From NCBI GenBank assembly GCA_036345935.2, contig JADWOT020000007.1, positions 2,965,719-3,029,718 of the forward strand: a DNA stretch of 64,000 nt. Reading direction: 5' to 3'. Positions within the stretch are counted from its first letter, which is position 1; the number at the start of each line of letters is the position of its first letter. The notes below the pieces were generated by a model that saw only the letters and a list, made by a program, of their open reading frames with translations, did no database searches and had not been told where the DNA came from. A program made the translations under genes and the position numbers. This DNA is from Taenia hydatigena. Its lineage: Eukaryota; Platyhelminthes; Cestoda; Cyclophyllidea; Taeniidae. Positions 1 through 11,895 of this stretch are shown piece after piece.

Positions 1-1000
1 AATTCCGACTGATGTAGGCTTTAGGCGTCGTTCCTTTTCAAGGTTTTGCAAGAGCAGTTATTACTTGCTTTGGTGCTCTTTCACCCTAAGCTCTTTTCTT
101 GCATCATCCTACATGCAAATGAGACGATTCTAATGCATTTTGATAAAATGCTTGCCGTCCTATCGATATCTCTTTCTGATGCTGTCATTTGAACTGGTCG
201 TCTTTTGAGCTCTTAGGCACTTCTCGTTTCCGCCTCAAGGTGCTTACCTTTAGCTGAATGCAGAAATAGATGACCAAGTGGAGGAACTGTGGTAAATGAA
301 GCAGATGGATGGCTGAAATGATGCTTAAATGATGACTGATTGAGGAGGCGATATCTATAAATCAGCCCAACTTTCATGCGGTTCTTCTACCTGTGTGCTG
401 CGCTTGGTTTACAGGAACGCCTTGGCAAGATGCACTGGTGGAGGTGGAATATGAGCGCTATGCAGAAGGATGCCTCCAGCGGCAGAGTCTAAAACACTAT
501 TGATGATATCGCCAAAAAGGTAACTATCTTAACTTCAGCTGGCTTGCGTTGGACTAGCGGATCCACTACCTTGCTAGCTGCAAGCGGCTTTCCAAAATAA
601 TTAAATGTGAACCACTACAATTCACTCTGACAATCAATGTTACACTCTGTCCTTCTAGTGAAATGTTTTCCGAAGTACTGTGACTCTAAATTATAAGTGC
701 TCTACCTCACAAATACGATATCTTCGACGAGCATAGACAAACAAATGCTAGATTTTTCTTTGCGTAAATCATGCCACAAAGTTTGATGATGTCTCTCTCA
801 GTTAAACTCATTTAAAATATGGGCTGATTGTCTTAAAACCTAACAGCTATTTACTCGTTGAACATGACAGAATCGTTTAAGAAGTAGACCTATTAATAAT
901 GACACCGCTTATTAAAATAGCTTGCCTCTCATACCCAATGGGGTAGACAAACCTTTTTTAACTAAATGTCATTGATGAGCTAAAAACACTCTTTGACCAA
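1..1000 (+). repeat. Repeat X, copy A (truncated by window edge)
   Basis: This stretch aligns by eye with 56,955 to about 58,000 in the same orientation. Shared landmarks in order are a 'gcaagagcag' block, 'gcatgcaaa', the 'caggaacgcc' block, 'gatatcgccaaaa', 'ccaccttg/ctaccttg' and the 'tgctctacct' block. It is clearly more diverged from copies B and C than those are from each other, so it looks like the oldest copy. The HSP70-like segment present in B and C is not visible downstream here. The upstream end lies outside the window. Confidence 0.65.
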
Positions 1001-4000
1001 GCTATAATAATATTAAACTTTGCAATGCGCTATTGACACATTTTTACAGCGATTGACGGTCCAACGAAACATAGTCTTGAGCAAATGCTATAATAATTTT
1101 CCACTTACCCATGCGTGAGATTGTTTGTAGTCCAACTCGCCGTGGGTAGAGTAGATAATTGAGTAGGTCAGCCGACTAGGCAGATAACCAGTAGGTAGTA
1201 AATGCACAGCAGGCGGTCTTATCGATTACATTGATCCGTTTATCGACCAGCCACTCAAGGCGGATGAGTCATCAACGAGGCGCCTGCTGAAAAGAGTATG
1301 AACCACTCACCTATCCGACGGTGGCTTAAACCTATCCTCACGTAGGGTTTATTAACGAAAGTGGATGTTGGGATAAAAAAGCTCGAATGGGACAAGCAAC
1401 AGCAAAAGCAGTAGCAAAATTTCCATGGTTGCGGCAAATGGTATTCGCAAAATGAGCAGACTTCTAGTACCGAAAAGTATTTTAGCAAAAAAGGCTTCAA
1501 GGATCTGCACACAAGCAGACACATAAAGAGCGCAATCTGACTAGGCTGACAAAAAGCGTGCCATTTTCAACTTCTATTAGCCGTCATGTTGACCACATCA
1601 ATCACGTGAGTGCCGAAGTAGGGCAACACTACATTTGGTGAAATGGCCAAACTCGCCTTTATCCCAATGCAGAATACACAATCATCGTAATAATTGCATG
1701 GGATGTGATGGCATTTTATTTCTATTTGACACAGTTTGACTATAAATTAGGCCAGAGGGTAAGAAGCGGAATCAAAAATTGCTAGCAGGACTGTCTTACG
1801 GCAAGAAGAGGCAAAAATAGTTGCACGCGTAATGGGGTAGGTAAGAACTTGGCCAATGGATTACTTAAAATCAGATGGTGAAACGAACGGAGAAAGGTGC
1901 GAGTAAGGAAGAAAATGAAGGCGTGGATACTGCTAAAGCATATGCAAGCATAAAACATATCATATCAGTCATAAAACCAGATAGTCAAGGGACGCATACG
2001 GGAACCAGGATGCATAGCCTCGTCTGTCAACGGGCTTGTACCTTCCAACCTCATGTCCATTAGCGACTTGGCTTTGGTGCCTGTTGGGTTTGAGTCTAAG
2101 TATGAGGCAAAGATCGGGCCGGACTACATCCGGGTGACTCGACCAGCCCACTCACGTGCCCCCATAAGTGACCAAATGAAATTGGGATTCGAGTCATTGT
2201 TATTGCAATTAACGTGAAAAAGGCAATCAGGTGCCGTAACTAAGTGGGATTTGATTTCCATTGCGTTGCCTACGAAATCGCCAATGTCTGGAACACTAGA
2301 CGGGATGTCTCGGTACATTCAAAGATAACCTTACCTCCTTTACCACAGTAAGTGTTGGCTTACCATTCATTTAACGCATTTGTATTTCAGAGTGCGTGGT
2401 GGGGTATAACTCACAGGATTGTGCCCAATAGGGTATCTATAAGAGTAGTTTAAAATGTCTATGTGTCCTTGTTTTTAAGAGCCGCTAACCGGGTACGGTC
2501 TATTTAATGACGATGAATGATGGTCGCCGACTAGAGAATTCATACAATTATGATAGCTTGCAATGGAACGCTCAACGAATTTATTTTACGCAAGATCATA
2601 TCTGTCGTGGTAAGAGAAGGGATAGAATTAGTAATGTGTACAGGCCTACGAAAAGGCTTGCACAAGCACTAGAGCAATTGAAGTGGTTAGGATCGAAGCA
2701 GTAATTTCTTGAAGGCAAATTTGAGAGTCCTTGCGATTACGGGCATTGAAGTGGAAGCACTTGAAGTGGTCAATGTAGGATTCGAGAATAGTTCCATTGT
2801 TGTAGCGATTAAAGAACTGGTTACGATTTTGGGAGGCCTTGCGAAAACCCCAGTAGCAATTGGCACTCATTCCTCGTCTATCTAAAACAGCAAATTATCG
2901 CTATAACATCTCGCAATGTCTACACGTGAACTGAATCCTAATCGTGTATATGGAGCCTTGTAGTACAGTGACTGAGGCACGAATATTGTTGCTAAGCTGG
3001 TCAGCATCTGCACTGAATGCAGATTTAATTTGCCTACACATTAGTTTCGTTAAATCACTTTTCATGCATGCAAGTGGCTACATGTGCATGTGCTGTACTG
3101 TGGAAACATTCTTCTCATTTCTAAATTCTGTTTATTTCTAACTGCTGATACTTGCGCCTAATTATGGTGTATGGTCCAGCACCAAGTATCATTTCCCTCG
3201 AGTGCTCCTGCTTGGCGAGACCCTTGATTCGATGTCTGCGTGATGTTCTTCTGACGCAAATCGTATTCTTAACTACCCAGTGATTCTTTAACCCACTCTC
3301 TTTTGAATCAAGCCTACTTGTAATTCTCTTCTTCTTGTCCATGCTTACCTTAATTTAAAAAGATGAGGAGCTGGAGGAAATATCGACAAGCGATAATCGG
3401 AGTTTTGGAGGCGAATTTACAAACTGAGTTTAACTAAGCACCCGTTTAACAAGTGCGGTGTCGCCTGACTTCTTGTGGAGTTTGGCAAAAGTGGAAGCAA
3501 AGGACGCGCATACGCCACGGAAAAGTAGATGAGTGACGATGTTAAACACAAGGTTATCTATCACGACCCCATGTTCTGTCGAAAGCTATAGATAAAGGAA
3601 GCGACGCTACCCGAGATATAGCAGAAAGAAATATGTGCAGCATTCAAGCTCACGATACCTGTTCTGCTTCTCTGCTAGCTAGATGGAGCCAAAATTGATG
3701 TTACCAGTCAGCCCTAACATAAAAACAACGAGACAAATTGGAATGGAGCAGGATCTTACTCTAACCGAATCCTCTTCCATCCGGTCCGCCCTTACACAAA
3801 TCTGACTTAAAGTCAGAGCTTTTACGCTTATCTATGGATGCCCGTAGCAGCCAGCCTATTTTTCGTTCGCGAACCCATTTTCGACACAGCAAAACCGCAA
3901 AGAAAGTTGAGCTACTAGGAGAAACAATTGATGTCGCGGTCAGTCATCTCTTTAGTCGTCACAGTTAACTCATGAGTGTTTCTTTGGCTCTGCTCAATCT

Positions 4001-7000
4001 GCAATGCCTGACGCAGGAGGCTGACCAACCATCCTCGAAGCCATTCCTCCACAGCAATTCTTTGCTGCACATGGTATACGGCAGAATGAGGGAAGAGCGG
4101 GCGGCATTGCTTTGAGGTGCTATTTCCCATGGTCATGCAGAGCTTATAACACCATCGCTAGTTCTTTCATCCAGTTATAACTGGCATACAAATAAATGGC
4201 AACACCATTTGCCATCAAAACTTCTCATGCCATAATGTCGTCCACATGCCTTCACAGCAGCCTACATTGAGTCCATATATGAGAAAAACATGGCTGTTCT
4301 TTGTTTACATCTTCAAATATCATAAACATGTTCCCTCTCAACGCGTTTAACAGTCATCATGGACGCAGTGACAGCCTCAGATCGCTGGTACATTTGCGGT
4401 TTCTGAAAGCAAATTTGACTTCATAGCGGTCTAGTCGCTCAACCATATGGTTATTGCACTGAAATCAGGCAGAACTGCTCGTTCGTAACTTCGAAATTTC
4501 AGCCAATTGCTTAGATGCGCGACTAAACTAGTCTTAGAATCTACCACCGTAGTCCCCGATTTGCTCGCAAGAGAAAAGATCTTCCAGCTCTACTTATATT
4601 CTGCTGGGCAAAGCAAAGGCCCATTTCAACTTCCCGCTATTTTGGTTGATGCTCTCGTTCTGGCTAATGGGTACGTAGAGCTGAAGGATCTTGTAACTGG
4701 TAAAGTGCATTCGTCTTAACGTGGGTCATTGTCAGCATTGGAAGTCAATTATCGCTCGTGTTGCTTTGCACTGGAAGAAGAACAACCCTCTCAAACCTAG
4801 GTGTCGTAGCGCTAACTGGCTCTCTGGTGGCATGCAACTGCTGAGAGCTTCACCCTTCTAAACTGAGCACACAGTGTTGGAGCTTTTTCACCGATTTCAT
4901 TGTTATCCTCATGAAAATGTCCTCAACGTATCATGTTCGTATGCCATTTGCTCTTTGTCACAGCTTTTAGTCTTGTAAATGTGTCCATTTTGTAATGAAT
5001 GCGTCTGACAAGATAACCTCAAACGGTAAGTAATTACGTGATTAATCACCGGCGTATATTATGGCTGTGTAACTTGGAAAAACAGGTAAGTTGGTATGCA
5101 GTCATATGAAAGCAGCACTCCCTATGCACCATGATTTTTGTTAAAAGCGATGGATGCGCTGCTGCTATGCAATGAACCATCAGCACCAATCGTCATAACC
5201 ACCGCCAATATTGCTAGCCACCTAACCACACACCCATCATACCACCTCGAATACCACTCCGTCCGTCCATTAATCGCTTGTCAAATGCCAGTACAGTTTA
5301 TAGTAACATGCCTTATCAATTCCTTCCACTTTTATTAGCAATGGGATCCGCAAGCTCTTTTTATTGTAACACCGATAGAATTGGCTTTCTTGAGAAGTCG
5401 ACTTTTTGAATGTCAGCATGGCACATGAAACCGAAAATCAGTGCAACAAGTATAATTTCTCCTTCCGCTTCTCTGTTCCTTAGCCGCTATTGAGTCCAAA
5501 TCTTCTTGCTTTCCGTGAGAGAATCTCTTGTTCGACACGAAGGAACACAAACCCAATGCGTTCAACGCACATGCATGGATGTGCTGCCTAAGTTATAACA
5601 TACTTTGTTATTCTTTTGCACTGAGAGCCAGATTAAGACCACAAAGTTTTTTTTGCATTAATGCTAAATTGAACACATTGCAACGAGTTCGGCCTTTAAC
5701 AAATACCCGCCAACTATCCGCACCAGTCTTTAACATCGGGCACATTTAAGATGTTTGATTAAACAGGCAACTTCACTCCGTCTAGGGCCTACTATGGCTA
5801 AGGAGCGTGCCTCGGAATGAAGGTGGTTCGTTGGCCTACGCAATGAATATTACAAGAGGGACGGGACTCTGCGATTTTCTGCTTAGTTTGTTTTGCTGTC
5901 GATTCCGGTTTCCATCCTCAATATTCCAGTCTAGCATGGGATCTTACGACAGGTGACACAGTTAGAGGTAAATTTGTTACAACGGCGACTTGCTTCCGAC
6001 GAAAGTTGGCTAGTGTTTAGTGAAATGTGCTACTTCTGAATATTAGATATGAGCCAGTAACTTGAATTTCACTCTTCTACCTACGTTTCGCGTTATTGAC
6101 TTAGTCTTTAAATAGTAACATTTTCCTGGGTTGCTGGATAAATTAGCTTTCTTCCACAAATACCCAAACCTCAGCGATCGTATGGCGCTCGCTATGAAAA
6201 CATGCAAAGAAGTGTACTTGATGTAATGTACTTGAAATCGCGGAAAAGGGGTTATGTAATCTACAACTCAGTATAAGCTGGTGGATAGTAGTTCGTAAAC
6301 AGTAGGGCTAGTAATTACCGACAAACTCAGATACCAAGGTAAAGCTGATTGAGACACGGGTAATTTTTGACGATGAATATCCTCGTTAACGTGCGATTGG
6401 ACGTGTCTTAACAGTTAATCAGATCACATCAATACTGTCTCCCTGTTATCTCCAAGTTATGGCACCAGTGGTCAGTTTTATGCCTTGACTAGGTTTTGAC
6501 GTATAGCATGAAGAAAGGTATTGTGTAACAACTACCTGGATGCGGTTGGATGGATAAGGGATGTGACAAGGGTTATGGTGAATTTGTCGGTCTCCGGGCG
6601 AGTGGCGAAACCGGCATCGCAGGCAATTTGAGCCCGTAGGAGCACGTGCTGCATTGCATCGGTTCTGTGGTGGCACTTAATTACTTTCAACTCACTTGGC
6701 ATCACTCTTCCTCATTCCCACATAGCGCATTATTTTCCCATAAATTACACCCTTCCTTCTTATTTTACTCCCCTCGATATCTATTCCCTGTTTAACATTC
6801 AGAGTGCTCTTCTCACCTACTCACTTACTTCGTTTTATTCACTTCTCACGGAAGTGTTCACACACTGCGTTCAAAATTCACGCTATTTTCCCAACTAAGT
6901 TAATTGTTCTGTTCCTGCTAGTCGATTATCCCTAGCATTTCTTTGCCGATTTTGTAAATACGAAGTATCTGAATGATTGTAACGTTTTCAAACAAAAAGG

Positions 7001-7551
7001 TGCTGTCGACCCCACGGATGCAGACTGACCGTATTTTCAGAAATGTTGCTTCCGTCCGAATACTTGTTGATTTCTGTTGCCACTGTTAGTTCCGTGCCGT
7101 CGGGGAGACGCCTTGTTTATATGGATGCACCGCTTTAGCCGTGCTCGCTTTGTTGGCGACTGCTAACAAAGGTTGGCATGCATCGAACCTGTTATGCACA
7201 ATTTCTGTACCCATCACTATGACAACCCGAAGTCTCATGTAGCCGCGCTGACAAGGATAGGCATCCTCCTGTGGCATTTGCTAGTTAATCAATGCTGGCG
7301 TCTATTGTAGTTCAAATTTCACCTGAGACCAATCGTATAAGCATGCATTAATTAGTGAACGCGATTGACATGCGCATTTGTTTGTTTCCAGTGTTTTCTG
7401 GACGAAAACGTAAATGCGTCACCGTACCTCGCCGACTACTGCTTCGATTTTGGATGAGTATTATCACTCACCACAAGGTCTAGGGATAGCCAGCCTATAA
7501 GTGCCCACTTTTAACAACTCTAGGTAACCACGGCGGGAAAGATGAGCTGCT
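1001..7551. other. No identifiable gene
   Basis: I see no recognisable protein family, RNA gene or simple repeat here. Open frames are all short. The only one with a protein-like look is 4,507-4,719 (+), about 70 codons, which follows a good acceptor-like 'aatttcag'; it is treated as a finding, not as a gene. A weak B-box-like 'gggtttgagtc' near 2,085 lacks a convincing tRNA fold. Confidence 0.5.
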
Positions 7552-7624
7552 CATCCTGGGTGGGACTCGAACCCACAATCTTCGGCTCCGGAAACCGACG
7601 CCTTATCCATTAGGCCACCAGGAC
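7552..7624 (-). tRNA. tRNA-Arg (anticodon CCG)
   Basis: A complete 73-nt cloverleaf reads on the minus strand. The acceptor strands GTCCTGG and CCAGGAT pair over seven positions with one G-U at the first pair, and the discriminator is G. The A box reads TGGCCTAATGG. The anticodon loop TTCCGGA, closed by TCGGT/GCCGA, gives anticodon CCG. The T arm is GTGGG-TTCGAGT-CCCAC, which is a perfect B box. There is no intron and no encoded CCA, as expected for a eukaryotic nuclear gene. It is divergent from the tRNA-Pro 74 bp away. Downstream T runs are only three long, so termination may be leaky or use a T3 signal. All stems are intact, so it is probably functional. Confidence 0.95.
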
Positions 7625-7698
7625 CGAACCGCATCCTGTATTAAAGTATTTTTGATAATTTACTGCAACGGTTGCGCGGCTTGCTGCAACGTCCACGC

Positions 7699-7770
7699 GG
7701 CTCAGTGGTCTAGGGGTATGATTCTCGCTTTGGGTGCGAGAGGTCCCGGGTTCAAATCCCGGCTGAGCCC
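7699..7770 (+). tRNA. tRNA-Pro (anticodon TGG)
   Basis: A complete 72-nt cloverleaf. Acceptor strands GGCTCAG and CTGAGCC pair perfectly and the discriminator is C, the usual base for eukaryotic tRNA-Pro. The A box is TGGTCTAGGGG. The anticodon stem CTCGC/GCGAG closes the loop TTTGGGT, giving anticodon TGG. The T arm is CCGGG-TTCAAAT-CCCGG. There is no intron. The 5' end faces that of the tRNA-Arg gene 74 bp upstream, so the two are divergently transcribed from internal Pol III promoters. No T4 terminator is present immediately after the gene; the first T-rich stretch is about 30 bp downstream. Confidence 0.96.
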
Positions 7771-8651
7771 GCTGCCTACGGCGCCTAAGGTAGGCTGGTT
7801 GCATCATTTGCTTTACTGTTTACCTAAACAGTGCTAGCACTGCTTCCCAAGGTCATTGCTCGAGAACAGGTTTAACTAGCTTACTGGTGCAATGTCCAGC
7901 TTGTCTGGATTTCTCTAAGATTAAAGGCGACCATGCTTTTGAAGCCGAGCACCAATCGCATGCGACCTTGCATTGTTCTTGTGTTCGTACACTTATGACT
8001 CTGCGCAGCGTTGGTGGATGAATGTGGCAAAGCACTAAAAAACTATGTTTGCAGCACCTAATTGGAAAGCGTTTCAAGTCATAGGCGAGTTTTGGTACAT
8101 CTCTGTGTTTGCGACCTATTTGTGTGGATCCCTCATTGTGTTTCGCAGCTTTTTTGCATTTTGGAGAATAAATTAATTTGTTTATGTGTTTTTGTATTTT
8201 TTTTCACATGTTAACATCCTCATGAAGTGATCCAACACGCCAAATTTAAACAACTTTTAGTCGATCGACCAGGTGATATGACCTGCTACGGAGTAAATCC
8301 ACCTTTATCTAGAATTGGCGTTTTCATCGTTGCTCTATATTGCCCGACCTTTGGAACTGGAGCTCAGCAACCAATGTCGTATAGCATCTGGAACATCTTT
8401 CGAAAGTCGTATTCCTAGTCAATAATATCTAGCACTCATCTGAACAGTGCGGTGGGTCTTGTGAATACCGCAGTGTTAGATTAGAGATTTAAGTGTTTTC
8501 GGTCTCATTGTTACTGTTTTGTTACTCAACTCTTCTGCACACGCCTCTACACGAGCATATATGGCCAGCAATATTCTAGCGAAGGCATTAAGAGTAAAGC
8601 AAAGCAAATTTCGTACATGGTCCCGTGTGAAGGTCAAAAGAAGTGTCGTCA
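7771..8651. other. No identifiable gene
   Basis: I see no gene here. A T-rich run lies around 8,198-8,206. A short piece near 8,116-8,132 ('tatttgtgtggatc') recurs in repeat copies near 26,135 and 38,440, but the match is too short to call a copy. Confidence 0.5.
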
Positions 8652-8733
8652 CGACGCAGATGTGATTCAAACTCATGCTTAAAGACCCTAGTGAATTAGC
8701 GGTCCATCTCCTTAGCCACTCGACCACCGTGTC
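8652..8733 (-). pseudogene. tRNA-Ser(GCT)-like pseudogene
   Basis: The minus strand reads as an 82-nt class II tRNA with the serine layout: GACACGG acceptor, TGGTCGAGTGGCTAAGG A-box region, anticodon loop CCGCTAA (anticodon GCT), a long variable arm, T loop TTTGAAT, and 3' acceptor CTGCGTC with G discriminator. Several pairs are broken: one A-C in the acceptor, one A-C in the anticodon stem and one A-A in the T stem. The B box is also off consensus. The overall order and length match tRNA-Ser well, so this is a genuine relic, but the broken helices argue against function. A divergent but still transcribed tRNA cannot be excluded. Confidence 0.68.
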
Positions 8734-9614
8734 CAGCTTCGTGTCCTTCCGCCAGTTCAACCAACCGCCTTCTTACCACATTAAAACTTTCTTACCTACT
8801 GCATACGTCAGTCTACCAGGTCCTTACGGAACCCGAGTAGACAAAATTAAAGAGCATGCAGACAGAGATCAAAAGGACTATGAGCGAATACAACCAATAG
8901 TGAAGGCCCGCAGAAAGGCATTGTTAATGTTCTCTGAGGTGCATTGCACGCAATCTTTAGTATTCGCTCAGTCTACAATCTTTTCCGCCAACTCCTGTTC
9001 GCAACTTTGCTAGTGTCCCACCAACGTCGTTTTCCATCCCCTTTCTCCTCAGCAACCTCATGCCGTAAAAGTGGTGATAGCACTGTTGACGATGTGTGGT
9101 TAATCACACTTTCCCCTGCCGCGATTATTGACTGTTTTAACTTTGCGCCTCTTGTTTTCGTTAATGCACTTTTAGCTTGCCCTTTTATGCCCACCAATAA
9201 CTTGCTACCATTTCTGTACATTTAAATTTATAATTTTACGCCCATCGTTGCTTCCACTTTCCATCTATCGCAATGCCACCTCCTCGCTACATTCATGTCG
9301 CATTCATCCATTCAATCCTTTGTCTCCCATACTGTCACAATTACCTCAAGACAATCGTTAGCCCCTCTCAAATGCATTTCAGCAACCATAAAATAATCGA
9401 GCTTGCATTCACGAAACGTGACCATCTTCCCTACCTTTTTTGATCACATCTTCGCAGATGCATCCCAGTAGTTGTCTGAATTTGCGAATTAAGATTTGAT
9501 CAACCAGATTAAACAACTCGACTCAGCCAAACTATTTCACTCTTGCCTTAAGGACTGGTAAAATCACTGCTCCACAGAGTAATGGAGAGCCTGTGGTGGC
9601 TGTCAGATAATTTT
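8734..9614. other. No identifiable gene
   Basis: Overlapping short open frames occur on both strands (8,675-9,013 plus; 8,973-9,221 minus) but none resembles a known family. No RNA gene or repeat is seen. Confidence 0.45.
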
Positions 9615-9696
9615 AGGGATGTCTAACAAAGCTCATTGGTAAAGCAAGGACTTATTGACGAAGAATTAGACCATAGGATTCGTATCTGGACTTTCT
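9615..9696 (+). pseudogene. tRNA-like relic
   Basis: An A-box-like AAGCTCATTGGTAAAGC at about 9,629 is followed at normal tRNA spacing by a B-box-like AGGATTCGTATCTGG at about 9,675. Acceptor and anticodon stems do not fold convincingly. It could be a decayed tRNA or the head of a tRNA-derived SINE. Confidence 0.3.
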
Positions 9697-10493
9697 ATAA
9701 TAATGACTCTATTATATACCACACAAATTCAATGAATGGGCAATGTAATGATTTGGAATCTACAATGGTTGATGCGTACGTGTAAGGAAAACATTTTGTA
9801 AACCTGTGTAAGAAACTAAGCTCTGCTACGATTGAATGCTGTTGACCTAATTACTTTTGCTACGGAACATAAAGCTTTCAGAAGGGAGGGCATTCAACGG
9901 CTCCCAAAAAAGGGCGTCCTTCCCTTGTCCATTGGTTGAAACGTGTTATCGCATGTGTGATATCACCGCTTTTAAAGCAGTAAAAGCCTTGGCTATGCGT
10001 AAAACACATTCCGTCTAATGCGTACCCAGACCGTCAAAATTTTGACGCATTGATTCGCAAAATGCATCACAAGACAATTTTCTTCCTGTTGCCATCTCCC
10101 ATCAGTGCAGTGCTACGCAATAATTACGCGCTCACTCTAGAAAATCTAAATTTATGCAGTGTAAGCATTTCCTCTTAAAAGACTTTGATTAAGATGAAGA
10201 TGTCGAATGAGATGATTTCAACTTAATTGAAAGTAGCAGCGATGAGGCTGCTTCTGAAGACAGTCCATCAGTTGGATCTGCAGCACATAGTTTCTTCATT
10301 GTCAATATGGCGTCCATCGATTGCTGTATATTCATCTTAACGCCGTAGACGAGGCGCTGTGACCAGCTTGACATTGATATTGACGCACACACATCTTGGG
10401 TATGGTAACCCTGTCCAGCCCTCCTAAAAGACGATGCCTCTGACCTCACTCAATGTATATCATGACGCGTCAGTCACGACTTTGTCACCCCTA

Positions 10494-10578
10494 CTGGGTT
10501 GGCCTCCTCAATTGGTAAAACAGGCACACCCAGACGTTTGGTTTTGGCACAATAACCAACAGTTCACTCCAAGTTAGG
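10494..10578 (+). pseudogene. Weak tRNA-like relic
   Basis: GGCCTCCTCAATTGGTAAAAC resembles an A box and AGTTCACTCC resembles a B box at roughly tRNA spacing. The helices are poor. The short inverted pair CTGGGT and ACCCAG (10,495 and 10,528) could instead be an unrelated hairpin. Confidence 0.2.
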
Positions 10579-10891
10579 AAAGTGTGCAGGCATCTGTCCG
10601 TAAGCATCATCTAAGGCCAATCAGGAATGACGTTTGGCTTCAAATACAAAGATTGATTGATCTTCTTTCGCAATAATATGGGTAAATTAACACCGAAGAA
10701 ACTCATTTTTGCAATCAACTCGATGACCCTGAATAGCGGTTTTAGTCATGTTTGTGCAAATGATGGGATAAAAAGGAGAACCGCTTGCAAAGGGCTTCAG
10801 ATAAAGAAGCGACCAACAAAAATCTGACTAAGCAGTGACCCAAGAACTTTAAAACGCGTTTACCGGATAACTACCAAGTACAAATCAGGTG

Positions 10892-10968
10892 TCGGGCCCA
10901 ACCAAATTTCGAATCAGGAGACTTACGCACTTCAAGTCAAAACCACACCGCAGAACCGCTGGACCCTG
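10892..10968 (-). pseudogene. tRNA-like relic
   Basis: On the minus strand GTCCAGCGGTTCTGCGG (A-box-like) is followed by TGATTCGAAATTT (B-box-like) and then GGTTGGGCCC. The spacing fits a tRNA head, but the arms are not paired well. It is possibly a SINE head with part of its body continuing to about 10,870. Confidence 0.3.
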
Positions 10969-11622
10969 TTTTTGTCTTAATTTAATGAATAACCACAATT
11001 TTAGGCGTGCGAGCTTGGTCCATCTTCGAGCTAAAGCGGAGTTCTAGCTGGTTAACTGACAAGACTTCGGTTTCTCAAGGCAAAGATTGCAGACTCGTGC
11101 TGTCAGACGCTCGCAGCAAAATGATTTGACAATATTTTCAAGTGGATTTAGGCTTTGGAGAAGTACGATTAGTCCACAAGTGCTGAACTCCAAAATATGT
11201 CGTCTGAAAACACTGCGGTCACTCTAGTTTGCTACATTTACAAAATTGTCAATGAAGGTTGCAAAAAATCGACAAAAGGGACAAAGGATTAAAATCAACT
11301 ACAAAAGTGATGTGACAGGGGAGCGCAAAATGTAGGCACTGTCAAAACTTGTGAAGAAAACAAAGGACATGGAAAGGTGTGAATGACACCTAGAACGTCA
11401 AATGAGAAATGAATATTGTGAGGAGCCAAGTATTACGGAAAAAGTGGTAAAACCTATGGGAATGGGGAGGAGTGATGTAAACTGATCCGAAAATTGTTAC
11501 ATCGCACTGCTTGGGTGGTAGAATTAATGGAGTATTAGGATGAAGAACTAAAAGTGTACAGTCGCAGTGGTATCCATCCTTGACAAAATAATTGGGTTAA
11601 GTGTTTAAAAAGCCGGGTTTCA

Positions 11623-11693
11623 GACCGCGGGCTAATGAGTAAGGTGTCTGGCTCCTAAGTAGAAGATTGTGGGATTGAGTCCTACCGTGGGTG
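11623..11693 (+). pseudogene. tRNA-Arg(CCT)-like pseudogene
   Basis: A 71-nt tRNA-shaped sequence. The acceptor strands GACCGCG and CGTGGGT pair at six of seven positions, with one A-G clash, and the discriminator is G. The A box GGCTAATGAGTAAGG resembles that of tRNA-Arg. The anticodon loop CTCCTAA (anticodon CCT) is closed by a stem with one G-G mismatch. The T arm GTGGG-ATTGAGT-CCTAC carries ATTGAG instead of TTCGAN, a damaging B-box change. It is best read as an inactive tRNA-Arg(CCT) copy. A second relic of different identity lies 137 bp further on in the opposite orientation. Confidence 0.6.
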
Positions 11694-11830
11694 TCTTGTT
11701 TACCCACACCAATATGCGTTCTTTTGCAGCAGTGCCAAAAAGTATCTAGAACTGTGCGCATGCGTAGTTGCAGCTGTCTTGTCACTACTTGCCATCGGGC
11801 GCCAAATGAGAATTCTGGAGGGAAAAGCAT

Positions 11831-11895
11831 TGCCCAGAGCGAGACCCGCACTCGCGACCTTCAGATTATGAGACCAACGCGCTACCCGGGTGGGC
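11831..11895 (-). pseudogene. tRNA-Met(CAT)-like pseudogene with D-arm deletion
   Basis: On the minus strand the segment GGTAGCGCGTTGGTCTCATAATCTGAAGGTCGCGAG closely follows eukaryotic elongator tRNA-Met, including the anticodon loop CTCATAA. The acceptor ends GCCCA and TGGGC still pair. The D arm is shortened by roughly nine bases relative to a normal tRNA-Met, and the T loop reads GCGGGTCTCG, so the B box is damaged. It is a clear pseudogene or a tRNA-derived repeat head. Confidence 0.65.

Noticed and set aside
2050..2110. Possible tRNA with B-box-like 'gggtttgagtc' and paired ends CCTCATG/TATGAGG
   Set aside because: The paired ends are only about 60 bases apart and there is no anticodon arm. 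The match is too weak.
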